Source of the DNA: Tatumella saanichensis
GTDB lineage: Bacteria; Pseudomonadota; Gammaproteobacteria; Enterobacterales; Enterobacteriaceae
DNA length: 64,000 nt
Reading direction: 5' to 3'
Assembly: GCF_000439375.1 (NCBI RefSeq)
Contig: NZ_ATMI01000002.1
Coordinates: 124,001 to 188,000, forward strand
Shown: piece by piece, positions 45,206 through 57,246 of the stretch
Layout: each line of letters begins with the position of its first letter
How positions within the stretch are numbered: the first letter of the stretch is position 1
The notes under the pieces: generated by a model
What the model saw: only the letters and a program-made list of their open reading frames with translations
What the model was told of the DNA's origin: nothing
Databases searched by the model: none
Translations under genes and position numbers: made by a program

Positions 45206-45648
45206 AGGTCCTGCCCAACATCATCAAACCGGAATTGTGATTGGCAGTTATTCAGTAACAGTCGACTGTCACTCTGACAACGTTTTGCCCAAGTAAAGTC
45301 ACCGTCCTGCTGATTCCATTGTGGGATCAAGTCAACGGTTAGGCCTTGTAGTGTCTCACGCCCTGCTAACGTCATGGTGCCGTCGGCAATCACGATTGTT
45401 TCACTGTAGCGTGAGCCTTTTGCTGGAGGGATGCCTTGGGTGCCTGCGTTACACCCCTGCGGGGAACCTTGCTCCATACTGCACAATTCAATGGCCGTTT
45501 TATAAGGCATCATCAGTTGCAGCATATCGTTCATTGCGGCTTTCTGTAAGTAGTTCTGATAGGCGGGTAGGCCGATGGCACTGAGAATGGCAATAATCGC
45601 CATGACGATCATCAGTTCAATCAGGGTGAATCCAAGGTCGTTTTTCAC
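45202..45648 (-). CDS. ppdD: type IV major prepilin PpdD
   Basis: Prepilin with a class III signal: the leader ends in NDLG, cleaved before FTLIELMIVMAIIAILSAIG, with the required Glu at position +5. 148 residues from the GTG at 45648 (146 in E. coli PpdD). I prefer this start because AAGGAG lies eight bases upstream; the frame runs on to a TTG at 45663 that overlaps the ribosome-binding site. Two cysteine pairs in the globular domain resemble those of E. coli PpdD. First gene of ppdD-hofB-hofC. Confidence 0.94.
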   Translation of the reverse strand: MKNDLGFTLIELMIVMAIIAILSAIGLPAYQNYLQKAAMNDMLQLMMPYKTAIELCSMEQGSPQGCNAGTQGIPPAKGSRYSETIVIADGTMTLAGRETLQGLTVDLIPQWNQQDGDFTWAKRCQSDSRLLLNNCQSQFRFDDVGQDL

Positions 45649-45839
45649 AGTTTTCTCCTTCAATGAATGAGGGAGATACTGACATCTGGCGGCTAAGCTT
45701 TCAGCAGGCAGACCACGGTTTCGCGATCGTTCCCGTTATAAACCCGCGTCGCAAACATAAACGCTCACCGTTCTCTGAGGCGGCTCGCAGTGTATTATGC
45801 GCATACGCTGTGCTGCACAGGGTGATTCTGTAAAAGGCA

Positions 45840-46325
45840 CTATGCGGTTATTCGTTCATTCCAAGCGTCAGTGTACTGCTTGTTACCCTCGCAATAGCGC
45901 CATGTGATGCGTTCATAACGTAATTCAATGCATTCTAGGTGATTGCATTTTTCAACAGTCCGAGTGTTGTACATGACCGGTGTTATCGCGACGACCCTGA
46001 CATTTTCGAGGAACATATTGAAATACTCAACTTCCTGACCTGCGTCATTAATACGGTACCACTTTATCTCGGCGCTACAGAGTGTTTGCCCGGTCGCAAC
46101 CGCTTTGTGAAGAGAGGGAGAAGAAGAATCAAACTCTTTCTCTAACAACATCGGTGAGTGGATACGGGGTGCGGTTATTTTACCGGTAGTCGGATCTGTG
46201 GGAAGGTGCATACCATGGCTGAAACTTATAATTTCTATGCTGTCCTCTCGGTCAGCGATATCACATGTTCCTTTAATTAATTTCCCGTCATCATCTTTAA
46301 GCCATAAATGTGCTGGAATTGCCAT
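45840..46325 (-). CDS. hcp: type VI secretion tube protein Hcp (orphan)
   Basis: Hcp-family protein, 161 residues. MAIPAHLWLKDDDGKLIKG, DREDSIEIISFSHGMHLPTD, FDSSSPSLHKAVATGQTL and AEIKWYRINDAGQEVEYFN are typical of the enterobacterial Hcp1 group. Hcp hexamers stack into the T6SS inner tube and carry small effectors in their lumen. AAAGGA lies about nine bases before the ATG. No other T6SS structural gene is in the window, so this is an orphan hcp island. It follows the DUF1493 gene by 14 bases and is probably the last gene of a three-gene unit. Confidence 0.92.
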   Translation of the reverse strand: MAIPAHLWLKDDDGKLIKGTCDIADREDSIEIISFSHGMHLPTDPTTGKITAPRIHSPMLLEKEFDSSSPSLHKAVATGQTLCSAEIKWYRINDAGQEVEYFNMFLENVRVVAITPVMYNTRTVEKCNHLECIELRYERITWRYCEGNKQYTDAWNERITA

Positions 46326-46339
46326 AACTGAATATCCTT

Positions 46340-46687
46340 TTAATCATAAAGCCAATACCCAGCGCTTGCAGATTCCGCTAACATTTTTAATGTCAAAGGT
46401 TTTGGCTGTTTCCATTTCCACTTTCGATTTTCTGCCCGTAAGATATTAAGCGGCATAAAAACTTCTTCATTTGGCCAGTAAAGCGCCAGAGTAAAACCAC
46501 GGCGTTCAACATTAAAAAAAGTAAAATAGTGACAGAGGATCTCCTCCGCATCCTCCCGAACCCAGGGATAGTTACCGGTAGAAAGGCTAGTATCAGGAGT
46601 GATTACTGGTTTTTTGAAAAAGGGCAATAGTCGCATATTCCAGTTTTCGTTATACCAGTCAATAATCTGTTGCTGTCGATTATCCAT
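46340..46687 (-). CDS. DUF1493 family protein
   Basis: A 115-residue protein matching the DUF1493 family: IIDWYNENWNMRLL at the N-terminus, TSLSTGNYPWVREDAEEI near residue 35, and the end PKPLTLKMLAESASAGYWLYD in two pieces (TLKMLAESA, GYWLYD). No signal peptide or membrane segment. Function of the family is not known to me; members are often found beside hcp and small membrane proteins in enterobacteria, suggesting an adaptor or immunity role. Nine bases downstream of the membrane-protein gene and 14 upstream of hcp. Confidence 0.8.
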   Translation of the reverse strand: MDNRQQQIIDWYNENWNMRLLPFFKKPVITPDTSLSTGNYPWVREDAEEILCHYFTFFNVERRGFTLALYWPNEEVFMPLNILRAENRKWKWKQPKPLTLKMLAESASAGYWLYD

Positions 46688-46696
46688 AATAGCCTG

Positions 46697-47140
46697 CTAA
46701 AGACAATCTGCGGGATGTGCCAAGGTATTGTATTTGCTAACCGCCCTAAAAGTGATGATGACAATGTCACTGGCAATGATGACCCATCCCACGACAGGCA
46801 GACTCCTGCCTATAAAAGTGCTGAGTTTATACGTCATAATCCGTTTTACATTCGGAGGAAATCCTACCCATGTCGGCAGTCTAATTGGCATCATTGTCGC
46901 CCTAAACAGTTTTCGGGAGAGTAAGGAGGCGACAGATGTCACCGGAGTGGCTCCAGCAAACTTTCCTGTAACAGTGAGAGTATTGCTGCCTGAATATATC
47001 GCAGTGACTGCAGCAATATCTTTGATACCAAAATACTCTGACGTTTCATCTATCATAATCCAAAAGAAAAGTTCTCCTGCGCTGAGATTTGAAGTGTCTG
47101 AATAGAAATAGGTTCCATTTAATTCTTCTACAGTATCCAT
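46697..47140 (-). CDS. hypothetical membrane-associated protein of the hcp module
   Basis: A 147-residue protein from the ATG at 47140 (MDTVEELNGTYFYSDTS); upstream in-frame starts have no ribosome-binding site. The N-terminal half is polar. The C-terminal part has a hydrophobic segment GRSLPVVGWVIIASDIVIIT rich in glycine and small residues, close to the end. I recognise the sequence type as one recurring next to hcp/DUF1493 genes but know no function. By context it may be a membrane-active T6SS cargo with the DUF1493 protein as partner, which is inference. First gene of the unit; an AT-rich stretch lies upstream. Confidence 0.7.
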   Translation of the reverse strand: MDTVEELNGTYFYSDTSNLSAGELFFWIMIDETSEYFGIKDIAAVTAIYSGSNTLTVTGKFAGATPVTSVASLLSRKLFRATMMPIRLPTWVGFPPNVKRIMTYKLSTFIGRSLPVVGWVIIASDIVIITFRAVSKYNTLAHPADCL

Positions 47141-47314
47141 ACTGTTATCTCGATAACGATCAAAACGCATTATAAATAATAAAGAAGTTGCTAGTATCAC
47201 TGCTTTTATACTGAGTATTATTGATGCTATTCACAATTCAAAGAAAGTAAGCATCAGGTTTAAAAATAGAGTACGCATAAGTGCGGCGAATAACGACGAC
47301 CGCACTCAGAACAA
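47141..47314. other. AT-rich spacer between hcp module and nadC-like gene
   Basis: Non-coding and clearly more AT-rich than its flanks, probably holding the promoter of the hcp module. At its right end AGTGCGG/CCGCACT forms a stem just past the nadC-like stop, possibly the end of that transcript; no T-run follows. Confidence 0.5.
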
Positions 47315-48196
47315 TTAACTGGTAGGAGTAAGGCTAAGACGAATTGCCAGTGGTTGTTGGCTTACCAGCGCGGTGGCGGAGAGGTATTCAATCCCGCAGT
47401 GGGCAAGTGCCTGAAACTGCTGCGTGTCGAACGGGCCGTCCACCACCAGCGTCAGCCCCGGCAGTGCCGTAGGCAGGGTGCTGAGTTGTGGCAGCGAGAA
47501 ACCTTGCAGTAAAATCAGATCGGCACCAGCTTGCTGGGCCTGATGAAACTGCTTGAGTGAGCTGACCGCAACCTCCACCGGACGATCAGGGTCCAGCCAG
47601 CGAGCATTTTCCATGGCTGCCGTCAGTGAGCCACAGGCAGAGATATGGTTAGCGGTTACCGGGATGGGATCATTCACATCCACGCGTTGGAAACCGGTAT
47701 CGGCACAGAGCATGGCATATTTTAGTGATGCGGTGAGGGCGGGGGTATCATTGATACCGATAAGCACCCGCAAGTCAGCACCGGCGACGGCATTCAGTGT
47801 TTGCGCGAATACGGACGCGACGCCGCAGAGTCGCTGTAAGAACCACAGGGCAGTACTTTCTGCGGCCAGTATAGCGCTTATTGGGCCGCTCACCGTTGCT
47901 AGGGTTTGTCCGGCAGTGATGGCGACTGCATCATCCACTTGCCACGTCAGGGTGAGAGTGGGGTCAATAGCGTTAAAGACCGCCTCTGCCCAATGGCGAC
48001 CACAAAAAATTCCGTCCCGCTCGCTGATAATAGTGGCCTGCGCAGTCTGATTGGTAGACATCAGGGCACGGTCGATGGGATGTGAGAGGGTTGTGGGGGA
48101 TTTTATCCTCTGGCGAACCGCCTGCAAAATTTCATTGTGCGCGCGTTCACGTAACTGTCGCTTACAGTGCTGTGAAACGATTGGGCTGACAGGCAT
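47315..48196 (-). CDS. NadC-like protein lacking the catalytic residues
   Basis: Full-length homologue of quinolinate phosphoribosyltransferase (293 residues; E. coli NadC 297) in the normal nadC position next to ampD. Framework segments survive: GIFCGRHWAEAVF, LTWQVDD, CGVAS, SLKYAMLC, NARWLDPDRPVEV. Almost all active-site residues are gone. The ERT motif reads EST (Arg to Ser at 114); DTRKT reads IGIND (146-150); NHR reads FQR (169-171); IKENH reads VTANH (Lys to Thr at 181); the Glu of VEVEVE is Ala at 210; the Asp of MLDNF is Gln at 231. It cannot be expected to make nicotinate mononucleotide, yet the frame is intact. Start: ATG 48196, with AAAGGAG upstream at a rather long spacing; a GTG at 48220 overlaps that site. 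Confidence 0.85.
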   Translation of the reverse strand: MPVSPIVSQHCKRQLRERAHNEILQAVRQRIKSPTTLSHPIDRALMSTNQTAQATIISERDGIFCGRHWAEAVFNAIDPTLTLTWQVDDAVAITAGQTLATVSGPISAILAAESTALWFLQRLCGVASVFAQTLNAVAGADLRVLIGINDTPALTASLKYAMLCADTGFQRVDVNDPIPVTANHISACGSLTAAMENARWLDPDRPVEVAVSSLKQFHQAQQAGADLILLQGFSLPQLSTLPTALPGLTLVVDGPFDTQQFQALAHCGIEYLSATALVSQQPLAIRLSLTPTS

Positions 48197-48367
48197 AACA
48201 AGGGTTGCTCCTTTAGTCACAGAGCTAAATACTGTAGCCTGATGTATTGCTAGTCACCAGTTGAATAGCGTAACTATGTGTTGTCAACACTGGTTCCTTA
48301 TAGACAGAAGCCCTATCATGGCCGTTTTGTTGATTTTTTCGATATCAGGCAGGAAGAGATGACCGCA

Positions 48368-48922
48368 ATGAAACTGGAATCCGGCTGGTTGAGCGCCGCG
48401 AAAAAAGTCCCATCCGCGCATTTTAATGAGCGTCCTGATGAGGTCGTTCCGCGGTTGCTGGTGATCCATAATATCAGTCTCCCCCCCGGTCAGTTCGGAG
48501 GTCCGTGGATCGATCAGCTGTTTACCGGCACCTTATCTCCAGAGGCGCATCCCTATTTTCAGGAGATTGCCCACCTAAAAGTGGCCGCCCATTGCTTGAT
48601 CCGGCGCGATGGTGAGATTGTGCAGTATGTGGCGTTTGATAAACGCGCCTGGCATGCCGGTCAATCGTCCTATCAAGGGGAAGATAACTGCAATGATTTT
48701 TCTATCGGCATTGAGTTGGAAGGGACGGACACTGAGCCTTATACCGATGAACAGTATCAGTCACTGTGCCGAGTCACTGAAACACTGATGCGTTGTTATT
48801 CGATCAAGGCTGAAGATATTACCGGACACAGTGATATTGCCCCAGGTCGTAAAACCGATCCAGGCGAGTCTTTTGATTGGGCCCGTTACCGCCATGAAAT
48901 CGATGTTAAAACCACTTCCTGA
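48368..48922 (+). CDS. ampD: 1,6-anhydro-MurNAc-L-alanine amidase
   Basis: Cytoplasmic zinc amidase of peptidoglycan recycling; it removes the peptide from anhydromuropeptides and so keeps AmpR-controlled beta-lactamase off. 184 residues (183 in E. coli). Zinc ligands: His 34 in VIHNIS, and His and Asp in [15 protein letters not shown] near the C-terminus; [15 protein letters not shown] is conserved. The ATG at 48368 aligns with the E. coli start; the ATG at 48359 directly behind AGGAAGAG is also possible. Divergent from the nadC-like gene, followed by ampE after 32 bases. Confidence 0.95.
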   Translation: MKLESGWLSAAKKVPSAHFNERPDEVVPRLLVIHNISLPPGQFGGPWIDQLFTGTLSPEAHPYFQEIAHLKVAAHCLIRRDGEIVQYVAFDKRAWHAGQSSYQGEDNCNDFSIGIELEGTDTEPYTDEQYQSLCRVTETLMRCYSIKAEDITGHSDIAPGRKTDPGESFDWARYRHEIDVKTTS

Positions 48923-48954
48923 ACAGAGCTGCACAGACAGAAAGGCGACAAAGA

Positions 48955-49809
48955 ATGACATTATTTACCTTATTACTGGTGTTGTGCTGGGAGCGTTTAT
49001 TTAAGCTCGGAGAACACTGGCAACTGGAACGCCGACTGACCCCGCTGTTTCGTGGGCAGACTCATTTCTCGTTAATGCGGACCGGCGGTATGGTGGTGCT
49101 GGCGATGCTGATCACCCTGCTGGTGGTGCATGGCCTGAAGGGGCTTTTATTTGGTATCCCGTCGCTGCTGCTGTGGGTAGTGGTCGGCGTGTTATGTATC
49201 GGAGCCGGGGTGACGCGCTTGCATTATCATGCCTATCTGAAGTCGGCCAGTGTGGATGATCAGGTCGCTCATCAGGCGATGGCGGAAGAACTGAGCCTGA
49301 TCCATGGCTTACCGGATACCGCCAATGAGCGCGTTTATCTGCGGGAACTGCAGAATGCTTTACTTTGGATTAACTACCGTTTCTATTTGGCACCGCTATT
49401 CTGGTTTGTGGTGGGCGGTGCCTACGGGCCAGTCACACTGGTAGGCTATGCGTTTTTACGGGCCTGGCAGGGCTGGCTGGCGAAACATCACAGTGCTGCC
49501 GAACGGGAGCAATCAGGGGTGGAAAGAATACTGTTTGTCGTCGACTGGATCCCGGTACGGTTAGCGGGTGCAGCCTATGCCATGCTGGGCCATGGTGAAA
49601 AAGCGCTGCCGGCCTGGTTTAAATACATGCAGGATTTCCGCCATACCCCGTATCAGGTGCTGACCCGGCTGGCACAGTTCTCTCTGGAACGTGATCCCTG
49701 CGAGGATAAGGTTGAAAAACCGCGTATCGCGGTAGCGCTGGCAAAACGTATTACCTTGGTGCTGGTGGTGATCGTGGCCTTACTGACCATTACCGGCGCA
49801 CTGCTGTAG
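48955..49809 (+). CDS. ampE: inner-membrane protein AmpE
   Basis: Integral membrane protein of the AmpE/CobD-like family, 284 residues exactly as in E. coli, with about four hydrophobic segments. [20 protein letters not shown] at the N-terminus and [16 protein letters not shown] near residue 200 are conserved. Encoded with AmpD; a sensory or signalling role in beta-lactamase induction was proposed, but the molecular function is not established to my knowledge. Confidence 0.94.
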   Translation: MTLFTLLLVLCWERLFKLGEHWQLERRLTPLFRGQTHFSLMRTGGMVVLAMLITLLVVHGLKGLLFGIPSLLLWVVVGVLCIGAGVTRLHYHAYLKSASVDDQVAHQAMAEELSLIHGLPDTANERVYLRELQNALLWINYRFYLAPLFWFVVGGAYGPVTLVGYAFLRAWQGWLAKHHSAAEREQSGVERILFVVDWIPVRLAGAAYAMLGHGEKALPAWFKYMQDFRHTPYQVLTRLAQFSLERDPCEDKVEKPRIAVALAKRITLVLVVIVALLTITGALL

Positions 49810-49821
49810 CAGGCGCGCAAT

Positions 49822-49862
49822 AAAAAGGGCCACTGGCGTTCTCTGCACAGTGGCCCTTTTTT
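49822..49862. terminator. bidirectional terminator ampE / aroP
   Basis: AAAAAGGGCCACTG pairs with CAGTGGCCCTTTTT around a 12-base loop, giving a strong stem with T-runs on both strands, between converging ampE and aroP. Confidence 0.93.
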
Positions 49863-49878
49863 ATGTCTGCCGATCGGT

Positions 49879-51234
49879 TCAGTGCGACACTGTTTTCTGC
49901 TTAAACGCATAACCAATGGCGAGGATCACTAGCCATACGGGAATTAACCAGACCGAGATAGCCATCCCCGGGGTGAGCACCATCACCACCAGGATAGCAA
50001 TCAGGAACAGCAGGCATAACCAGTTTCCGACCGGATAGAACAGCGCCGGAAAGCGCGGTTTGACCCCTTGACGATCCTTGGCTTTACGGAATTTCAGATG
50101 AGCCAAGCTTATCATCGCCCAGTTGATCACCAACGCAGAGACCACCAGCGACATCAGTAAGCCGAAGGCTTTGGCTGGCATTAGGTAGTTAATCAACACA
50201 CCAATGGCGGTAGCCAGCGCTGATAATCCAAGCGCCATATAAGGCACACCGCGGCGATCGGTTTTCATCAGGATCTTTGGACCGTTGCCCTGTTTAGCCA
50301 AACCGAACAGCATCCGGCTGTTACTGTAGACACAGCTGTTATAGACCGATAAAGCGGCGGTGAGGATCACCACGTTGAGAGCATTTGCCACTAGGCTATC
50401 GCCCAGCTCATGGAAGATCAGTACGAAGGGGCTGCCGCCTTCGACGACTTTGGTCCACGGATAGAGCGACAGTAGGATAGCCAGCGAGCCAATGTAGAAG
50501 ATCAGGATACGGTAGATCACCTGATTAGTGGCCTTCGGAATGCTGCGCTCTGGGTTATCGGCTTCGGCGGCGGTAATACCGACCAACTCAAGGCCACCGA
50601 AGGAGAACATAATCACTGCCATCGCCATGACTAGTCCGGTAATGCCGTGTGGGAAGAAGCCGCCGATTGCCCAGATATTGGTGACCGACGCTTCTGCTGC
50701 CCCATGTCCACTGACCAGCATCCAGCCGCCGAACAGGATCATCGCGACCACCGCAACCACTTTGATCATGGAAAACCAGAATTCCATTTCACCGTAGAGT
50801 TTAACGTTACCGAGGTTAATCGCATTGATCAGCACAAAGAACGCTGCCGCTGAGACCCAGGTCGGTATTTCCGGCCACCAGTACTGAATATAGACCCCGA
50901 CAGCAGTCAGTTCTGCCATGGCGACTAATACATATAAAACCCAGTAATTCCATCCAGAGGCAAAACCGGCAAAGCTGCCCCAGTATTTATAGGCAAAGTG
51001 ACTAAATGAACCTGCAACCGGTTCTTCAACCACCATTTCACCCAACTGGCGCATGATCAGAAAAGCGATAAAGCCGCCAATGGCATATCCCAACAGAACG
51101 GAAGGGCCGGCCATTTTGATCGTTTGTGCGATCCCCAGAAAAAGGCCGGTACCAATGGCGCCACCGAGAGCGATTAGCTGAATATGGCGGTTTTTTAACC
51201 CCCTTTTCAGCACGTCCTCTTGCTGTTTTTCCAT
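49879..51234 (-). CDS. aroP: aromatic amino acid permease AroP
   Basis: APC-family proton symporter for Phe, Tyr and Trp. 451 residues (about 456 in E. coli), twelve membrane segments. The substrate-binding GGAIGTGLFLGIA near residue 25, EEPVAGSFSHFAYKYWG near 70 and FGGLELVGITAAEADNPER near 210 fit AroP/PheP. The neighbour pdhR, divergently transcribed, is the AroP position in E. coli. I did not find a clear TyrR box in the upstream region. Confidence 0.93.
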   Translation of the reverse strand: MEKQQEDVLKRGLKNRHIQLIALGGAIGTGLFLGIAQTIKMAGPSVLLGYAIGGFIAFLIMRQLGEMVVEEPVAGSFSHFAYKYWGSFAGFASGWNYWVLYVLVAMAELTAVGVYIQYWWPEIPTWVSAAAFFVLINAINLGNVKLYGEMEFWFSMIKVVAVVAMILFGGWMLVSGHGAAEASVTNIWAIGGFFPHGITGLVMAMAVIMFSFGGLELVGITAAEADNPERSIPKATNQVIYRILIFYIGSLAILLSLYPWTKVVEGGSPFVLIFHELGDSLVANALNVVILTAALSVYNSCVYSNSRMLFGLAKQGNGPKILMKTDRRGVPYMALGLSALATAIGVLINYLMPAKAFGLLMSLVVSALVINWAMISLAHLKFRKAKDRQGVKPRFPALFYPVGNWLCLLFLIAILVVMVLTPGMAISVWLIPVWLVILAIGYAFKQKTVSH

Positions 51235-51641
51235 AAAAACCTCGTAATGATAAACACCGCTGCTTACCTGTCAGGGAAAAGCAGCCATATGTCTGATTTT
51301 GATTATTATTTTACCCGTTAACACCGACGTCTGTCTGTCGTCAGACGCTGTTCAGAATAAAGATAAGTGGTGCGCTTTGCACTCGGCTTTTGATATTTAG
51401 TGCGGAAAAGTTGATATCCCGCCGTTATGGGTAGCGTCTCGCTTAACGGTGGGGAACAAATTACATTGCTGACGGAACGGCTTAATTAGCAATAAATGGA
51501 TATTTTTTGCCTTTAAGCGATATACTTCACTGCCTTTTACCTTATATCTAGGATGTGATCCAGATTAGATACTGTAAAGGCAGCAGGAAGCCTTTATGGA
51601 CAGCTGGTAAATATTTTGTTACTTTAGCGCCGTAAAATGGT
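51235..51641. other. divergent control region aroP-pdhR
   Basis: No coding frame. It contains an inverted repeat CGTCTG/CAGACG (about 51328-51348) and a CRP-like half-site TGTGA-N6-TTAGA (51554-51569) upstream of the pdhR promoter. TTGTTA (51616-51621) and GGTAAT (51639-51644), 17 bases apart, are the likely pdhR -35 and -10 elements. These are pattern matches only. Confidence 0.45.
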
Positions 51642-51658
51642 AATTGGTATGACCAATT
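51642..51658 (+). promoter_or_regulatory. PdhR operator
   Basis: AATTGGTATGACCAATT is a perfect inverted repeat matching the PdhR consensus (ATTGGTnnnACCAAT). It lies 36 bases before the pdhR start and abuts the likely -10 element, so PdhR represses pdhR-aceEF when pyruvate is low. Confidence 0.93.
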
Positions 51659-51693
51659 ATCCGGACTGTTGATAGGGACTGATATTTTACGGC

Positions 51694-52458
51694 ATGACGT
51701 ACAGCAAAATCCGACAGCCAAAGCTTTCCGATGCGATTGAACAGCAACTGGAATCGCTGATCAGGGAAGGTTCACTACGCCCCGGCGAACAACTTCCGCC
51801 GGAGCGTGAACTGGCTCGGCAATTTGAGGTTTCGCGTCCTTCGGTACGCGAGGCGATCCAACGCTTGGAAGCCAGGGGGTTGCTACTGCGCCGCCAGGGC
51901 GGAGGAACCTTTGTACAGCGCGATCTGTGGCAGAGTTTGAGTGACCCATTGGTAGGGCTACTGGCCAATTCTGCAGAGTCACGTTTTGATTTGCTGGAAA
52001 CACGGCATGCACTTGAAGGGATTGCCGCGTATTATGCCGCCCTACGGGGGACAGAGGAAGATCTGCAACGTATCCGTGAACACCATCTTCGTATCCAGCA
52101 GGCCCAGAGCAGCGGTAATCTCGATGAAGAAGCGGATGCTGTCATTAAATATCAAATCACCGTCACCGAAGCCGCCCATAATATGGTCTTGCTGCATCTG
52201 GTTCGCGCCATGGGACCATTGTTGGAGCAGAATGTCCGTCAGAATTTTGAAATACTCTACCTACGCCGCGATATGTTGGAGCAGGTAAGTGCGCACCGCG
52301 CCAGAATTTTTGAGGCGATTATTGCACGTGAGCCCGAAAAAGCCCGTGAACAATCACACTCACACCTGGCGTTTATTGAAGAAATATTGCTGGAAAGAAG
52401 CCGGGAACAAAGCCGGCGGGCACGGTCTCTCCGACGTCTTCAGCAACGCAAGGCTTAA
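51694..52458 (+). CDS. pdhR: pyruvate-sensing repressor PdhR
   Basis: GntR/FadR-family repressor of the pyruvate dehydrogenase operon, released by pyruvate. 254 residues, as in E. coli. The winged helix covers residues 1-70 ([20 protein letters not shown], then [20 protein letters not shown] and GGGTFVQ). The FCD ligand domain follows, with [15 protein letters not shown] and [19 protein letters not shown]. First gene of pdhR-aceE-aceF-lpd. Confidence 0.96.
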   Translation: MTYSKIRQPKLSDAIEQQLESLIREGSLRPGEQLPPERELARQFEVSRPSVREAIQRLEARGLLLRRQGGGTFVQRDLWQSLSDPLVGLLANSAESRFDLLETRHALEGIAAYYAALRGTEEDLQRIREHHLRIQQAQSSGNLDEEADAVIKYQITVTEAAHNMVLLHLVRAMGPLLEQNVRQNFEILYLRRDMLEQVSAHRARIFEAIIAREPEKAREQSHSHLAFIEEILLERSREQSRRARSLRRLQQRKA

Positions 52459-52571
52459 GTACATCACGGGATGTGCAATTAAGAAGGGTTTACCTGACAC
52501 TCTCCGGCCCAGTGCCATTCAGGTATGCCTCTGAAAAATCAACGTATTAGACACAGATAAGGAAAAGCCCC

Positions 52572-55235
<2,664 letters not shown>

Positions 55236-55248
55236 GAGGTAAAGATTG

Positions 55249-57138
55249 ATGGCAATTGAAATCAAGGTCCCGGATATCGGTGCTGACGAAGTTGAAGTGA
55301 CCGAAATTCTAGTGAAAGTGGGCGACAGCGTGGAAACGGAGCAGTCGCTGATCACCGTAGAAGGCGATAAGGCATCGATGGAGGTGCCTTCACCGCAGGC
55401 GGGTGTGGTAAAAGAGATTAAAATCGCGACCGGTGACAAAGTGGAAACCGGGTCACTGATTATGATCTTTGAAGCCGCGGATGATGCTCCAGCGCCGGCC
55501 GAACAAGCACAGCAAGCGGCAGCCTCGCAAGCCAATGTACAGCCTGCGACACAAACTGCCACCCGAGAAGTACAGGTACCGGACATTGGCGGTGATGAAG
55601 TCGAGGTGACTGAAATCATGGTCAAGGTCGGTGACAGCGTGCAGGCCGAACAGTCGCTGCTGACCGTGGAAGGTGATAAAGCCTCCATGGAAATTCCGGC
55701 GCCGTTTGCCGGCACAGTGAAAGAAATTAAAGTCACTACTGGTGATAAAGTCAGCACCGGTTCACTGATTATGGTGTTCGACATCGCGTCTTCCGGTGAG
55801 TCACCTGTGGCAGACGCCAAGCCGTCCGCTGCGGCTGCACCGGCTGCCTCTGCGGGCACGAGCAGCAAACAGGTCAATGTCCCAGACATCGGCGGTGATG
55901 AAGTCGAAGTGACCGAAATCATGGTCAAGGTTGGCGATAGCGTCGAAAGCGAACAGTCACTGATCACCGTGGAGGGCGATAAAGCCTCCATGGAAGTGCC
56001 GGCACCGTTTGCTGGGGTCGTTAAAGAGATCAAAGTTGCCACCGGCGATAAAGTCAGCACCGGCTCGCTGATGATGGTATTTGAAGTAGCGGGTAGCGCT
56101 CCGGCCGCCCCAGCAGCACAACCGGCTGCTGCAGAGAAAACCAGCGCCGCGCCAGTTGCCGCCGCTAAACCTACGGCAGCACCTGCCGCAGCGGAAAAAA
56201 GTGATTTCGCCGAAAACGAGGCCTATGTCCACGCCACGCCGGTTATCCGTCGTTTGGCCCGTGAATTCGGCATCAACTTAGCGAAAGTGAAGGGCACTGG
56301 GCGTAAAAACCGTATCCTGCGTGAAGACGTGCAGAGTTATGTGAAAGACGCGGTCAAACGTGCCGAAACTGCGGGCACGGCGTCTGCCGGAATGCCTGGT
56401 ATGTTGCCATGGCCGAAAGTCGATTTCAGTAAATTCGGTGAAGTTGAGGAAGTGGAGCTGGGCCGTATCCAGAAACTGTCTGGAGCGAACCTGAGCCGTA
56501 ACTGGATGATGATCCCGCACGTCACGCACTTTGATGAATCGGACATCACCGAACTGGAAGCCTTCCGTAAACAGCAGAATATCGATGCTGAAAAGCAGAA
56601 GCTGGACGTAAAAATCACGCCGGTGGTGTTCATTATGAAGGCCGTGGCGAAAGCGCTGGAAGCTTTCCCGCGTTTTAACAGTTCACTTTCTGAAGACGCG
56701 CAACGTTTAACGTTGAAAAAATACGTTAATATCGGTGTAGCGGTGGATACACCTAACGGTCTGGTGGTTCCGGTGTTCCGTGACGTGAACAAAAAAGGCA
56801 TTATCGAGTTATCCCGTGAACTGATGGAAATCTCGAAAAAAGCCCGTAACGGTAAACTGACCTCCGGCGATATGCAGGGCGGATGCTTTACGATTTCAAG
56901 CCTGGGCGGGCTGGGGACAACCTCGTTCACGCCAATCGTCAATGCGCCAGAAGTGGCCATTCTTGGCGTCTCTAAATCGGCGATGAAGCCGGTTTGGAAC
57001 GGCAAAGAGTTTACGCCGCGCCTGATGCTGCCACTGTCGCTGTCGTTTGACCACCGTGTTATTGACGGGGCAGACGGTGCTCGGTTTATTACCTATATCA
57101 ACCAAGTGCTGTCAGATATTCGCCGTCTGGTGATGTAA
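55249..57138 (+). CDS. aceF: pyruvate dehydrogenase E2, dihydrolipoyl acetyltransferase
   Basis: Core E2 of the complex, 629 residues (630 in E. coli). Three lipoyl domains are present, each with the lipoylation site EGDKASME (lysines near residues 41, 145 and 246). They are joined by Ala/Pro-rich linkers. The peripheral-subunit-binding domain ([20 protein letters not shown]) is near 330, and the catalytic domain ends with the active-site histidine in [14 protein letters not shown] near 602. I use the ATG at 55249; a TTG precedes it directly. Thirteen bases after aceE. Confidence 0.97.
   Translation: MAIEIKVPDIGADEVEVTEILVKVGDSVETEQSLITVEGDKASMEVPSPQAGVVKEIKIATGDKVETGSLIMIFEAADDAPAPAEQAQQAAASQANVQPATQTATREVQVPDIGGDEVEVTEIMVKVGDSVQAEQSLLTVEGDKASMEIPAPFAGTVKEIKVTTGDKVSTGSLIMVFDIASSGESPVADAKPSAAAAPAASAGTSSKQVNVPDIGGDEVEVTEIMVKVGDSVESEQSLITVEGDKASMEVPAPFAGVVKEIKVATGDKVSTGSLMMVFEVAGSAPAAPAAQPAAAEKTSAAPVAAAKPTAAPAAAEKSDFAENEAYVHATPVIRRLAREFGINLAKVKGTGRKNRILREDVQSYVKDAVKRAETAGTASAGMPGMLPWPKVDFSKFGEVEEVELGRIQKLSGANLSRNWMMIPHVTHFDESDITELEAFRKQQNIDAEKQKLDVKITPVVFIMKAVAKALEAFPRFNSSLSEDAQRLTLKKYVNIGVAVDTPNGLVVPVFRDVNKKGIIELSRELMEISKKARNGKLTSGDMQGGCFTISSLGGLGTTSFTPIVNAPEVAILGVSKSAMKPVWNGKEFTPRLMLPLSLSFDHRVIDGADGARFITYINQVLSDIRRLVM
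55252..56097 (+). repeat. three tandem lipoyl-domain repeats in aceF
   Basis: Three copies of about 230 bases start at 55252, 55567 and 55870, separated by Ala/Pro-rich linker sequence. Shared blocks include [31 protein letters not shown] and GDKVSTGSL, and similarity is high at the DNA level between copies two and three. Confidence 0.9.
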
Positions 57139-57141
57139 TCT

Positions 57142-57171
57142 CACTGAGGCCGGGCTTCCCCGGCCTCAGTG
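57142..57171 (+). terminator. aceF 3' hairpin
   Basis: Perfect 13-bp stem, CACTGAGGCCGGG and CCCGGCCTCAGTG with a CTTC loop, three bases after the aceF stop. No T-run follows, so it may stabilise or process the aceEF transcript and allow some read-through into lpd. Confidence 0.65.
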
Positions 57172-57246
57172 CTGTTCAGCCGTATCGCTGAGCAGTAGGG
57201 GGCCATGAACCCTTCCAAGGTGACAATCGGGTTATAAGAAAGCCGT

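Noticed and set aside
46728-47105. Plus-strand open frame of 125 codons opposite the membrane-protein gene
   Set aside because: It mirrors the minus-strand gene, has no ribosome-binding site and no recognisable sequence; the minus-strand reading fits the tightly spaced operon.
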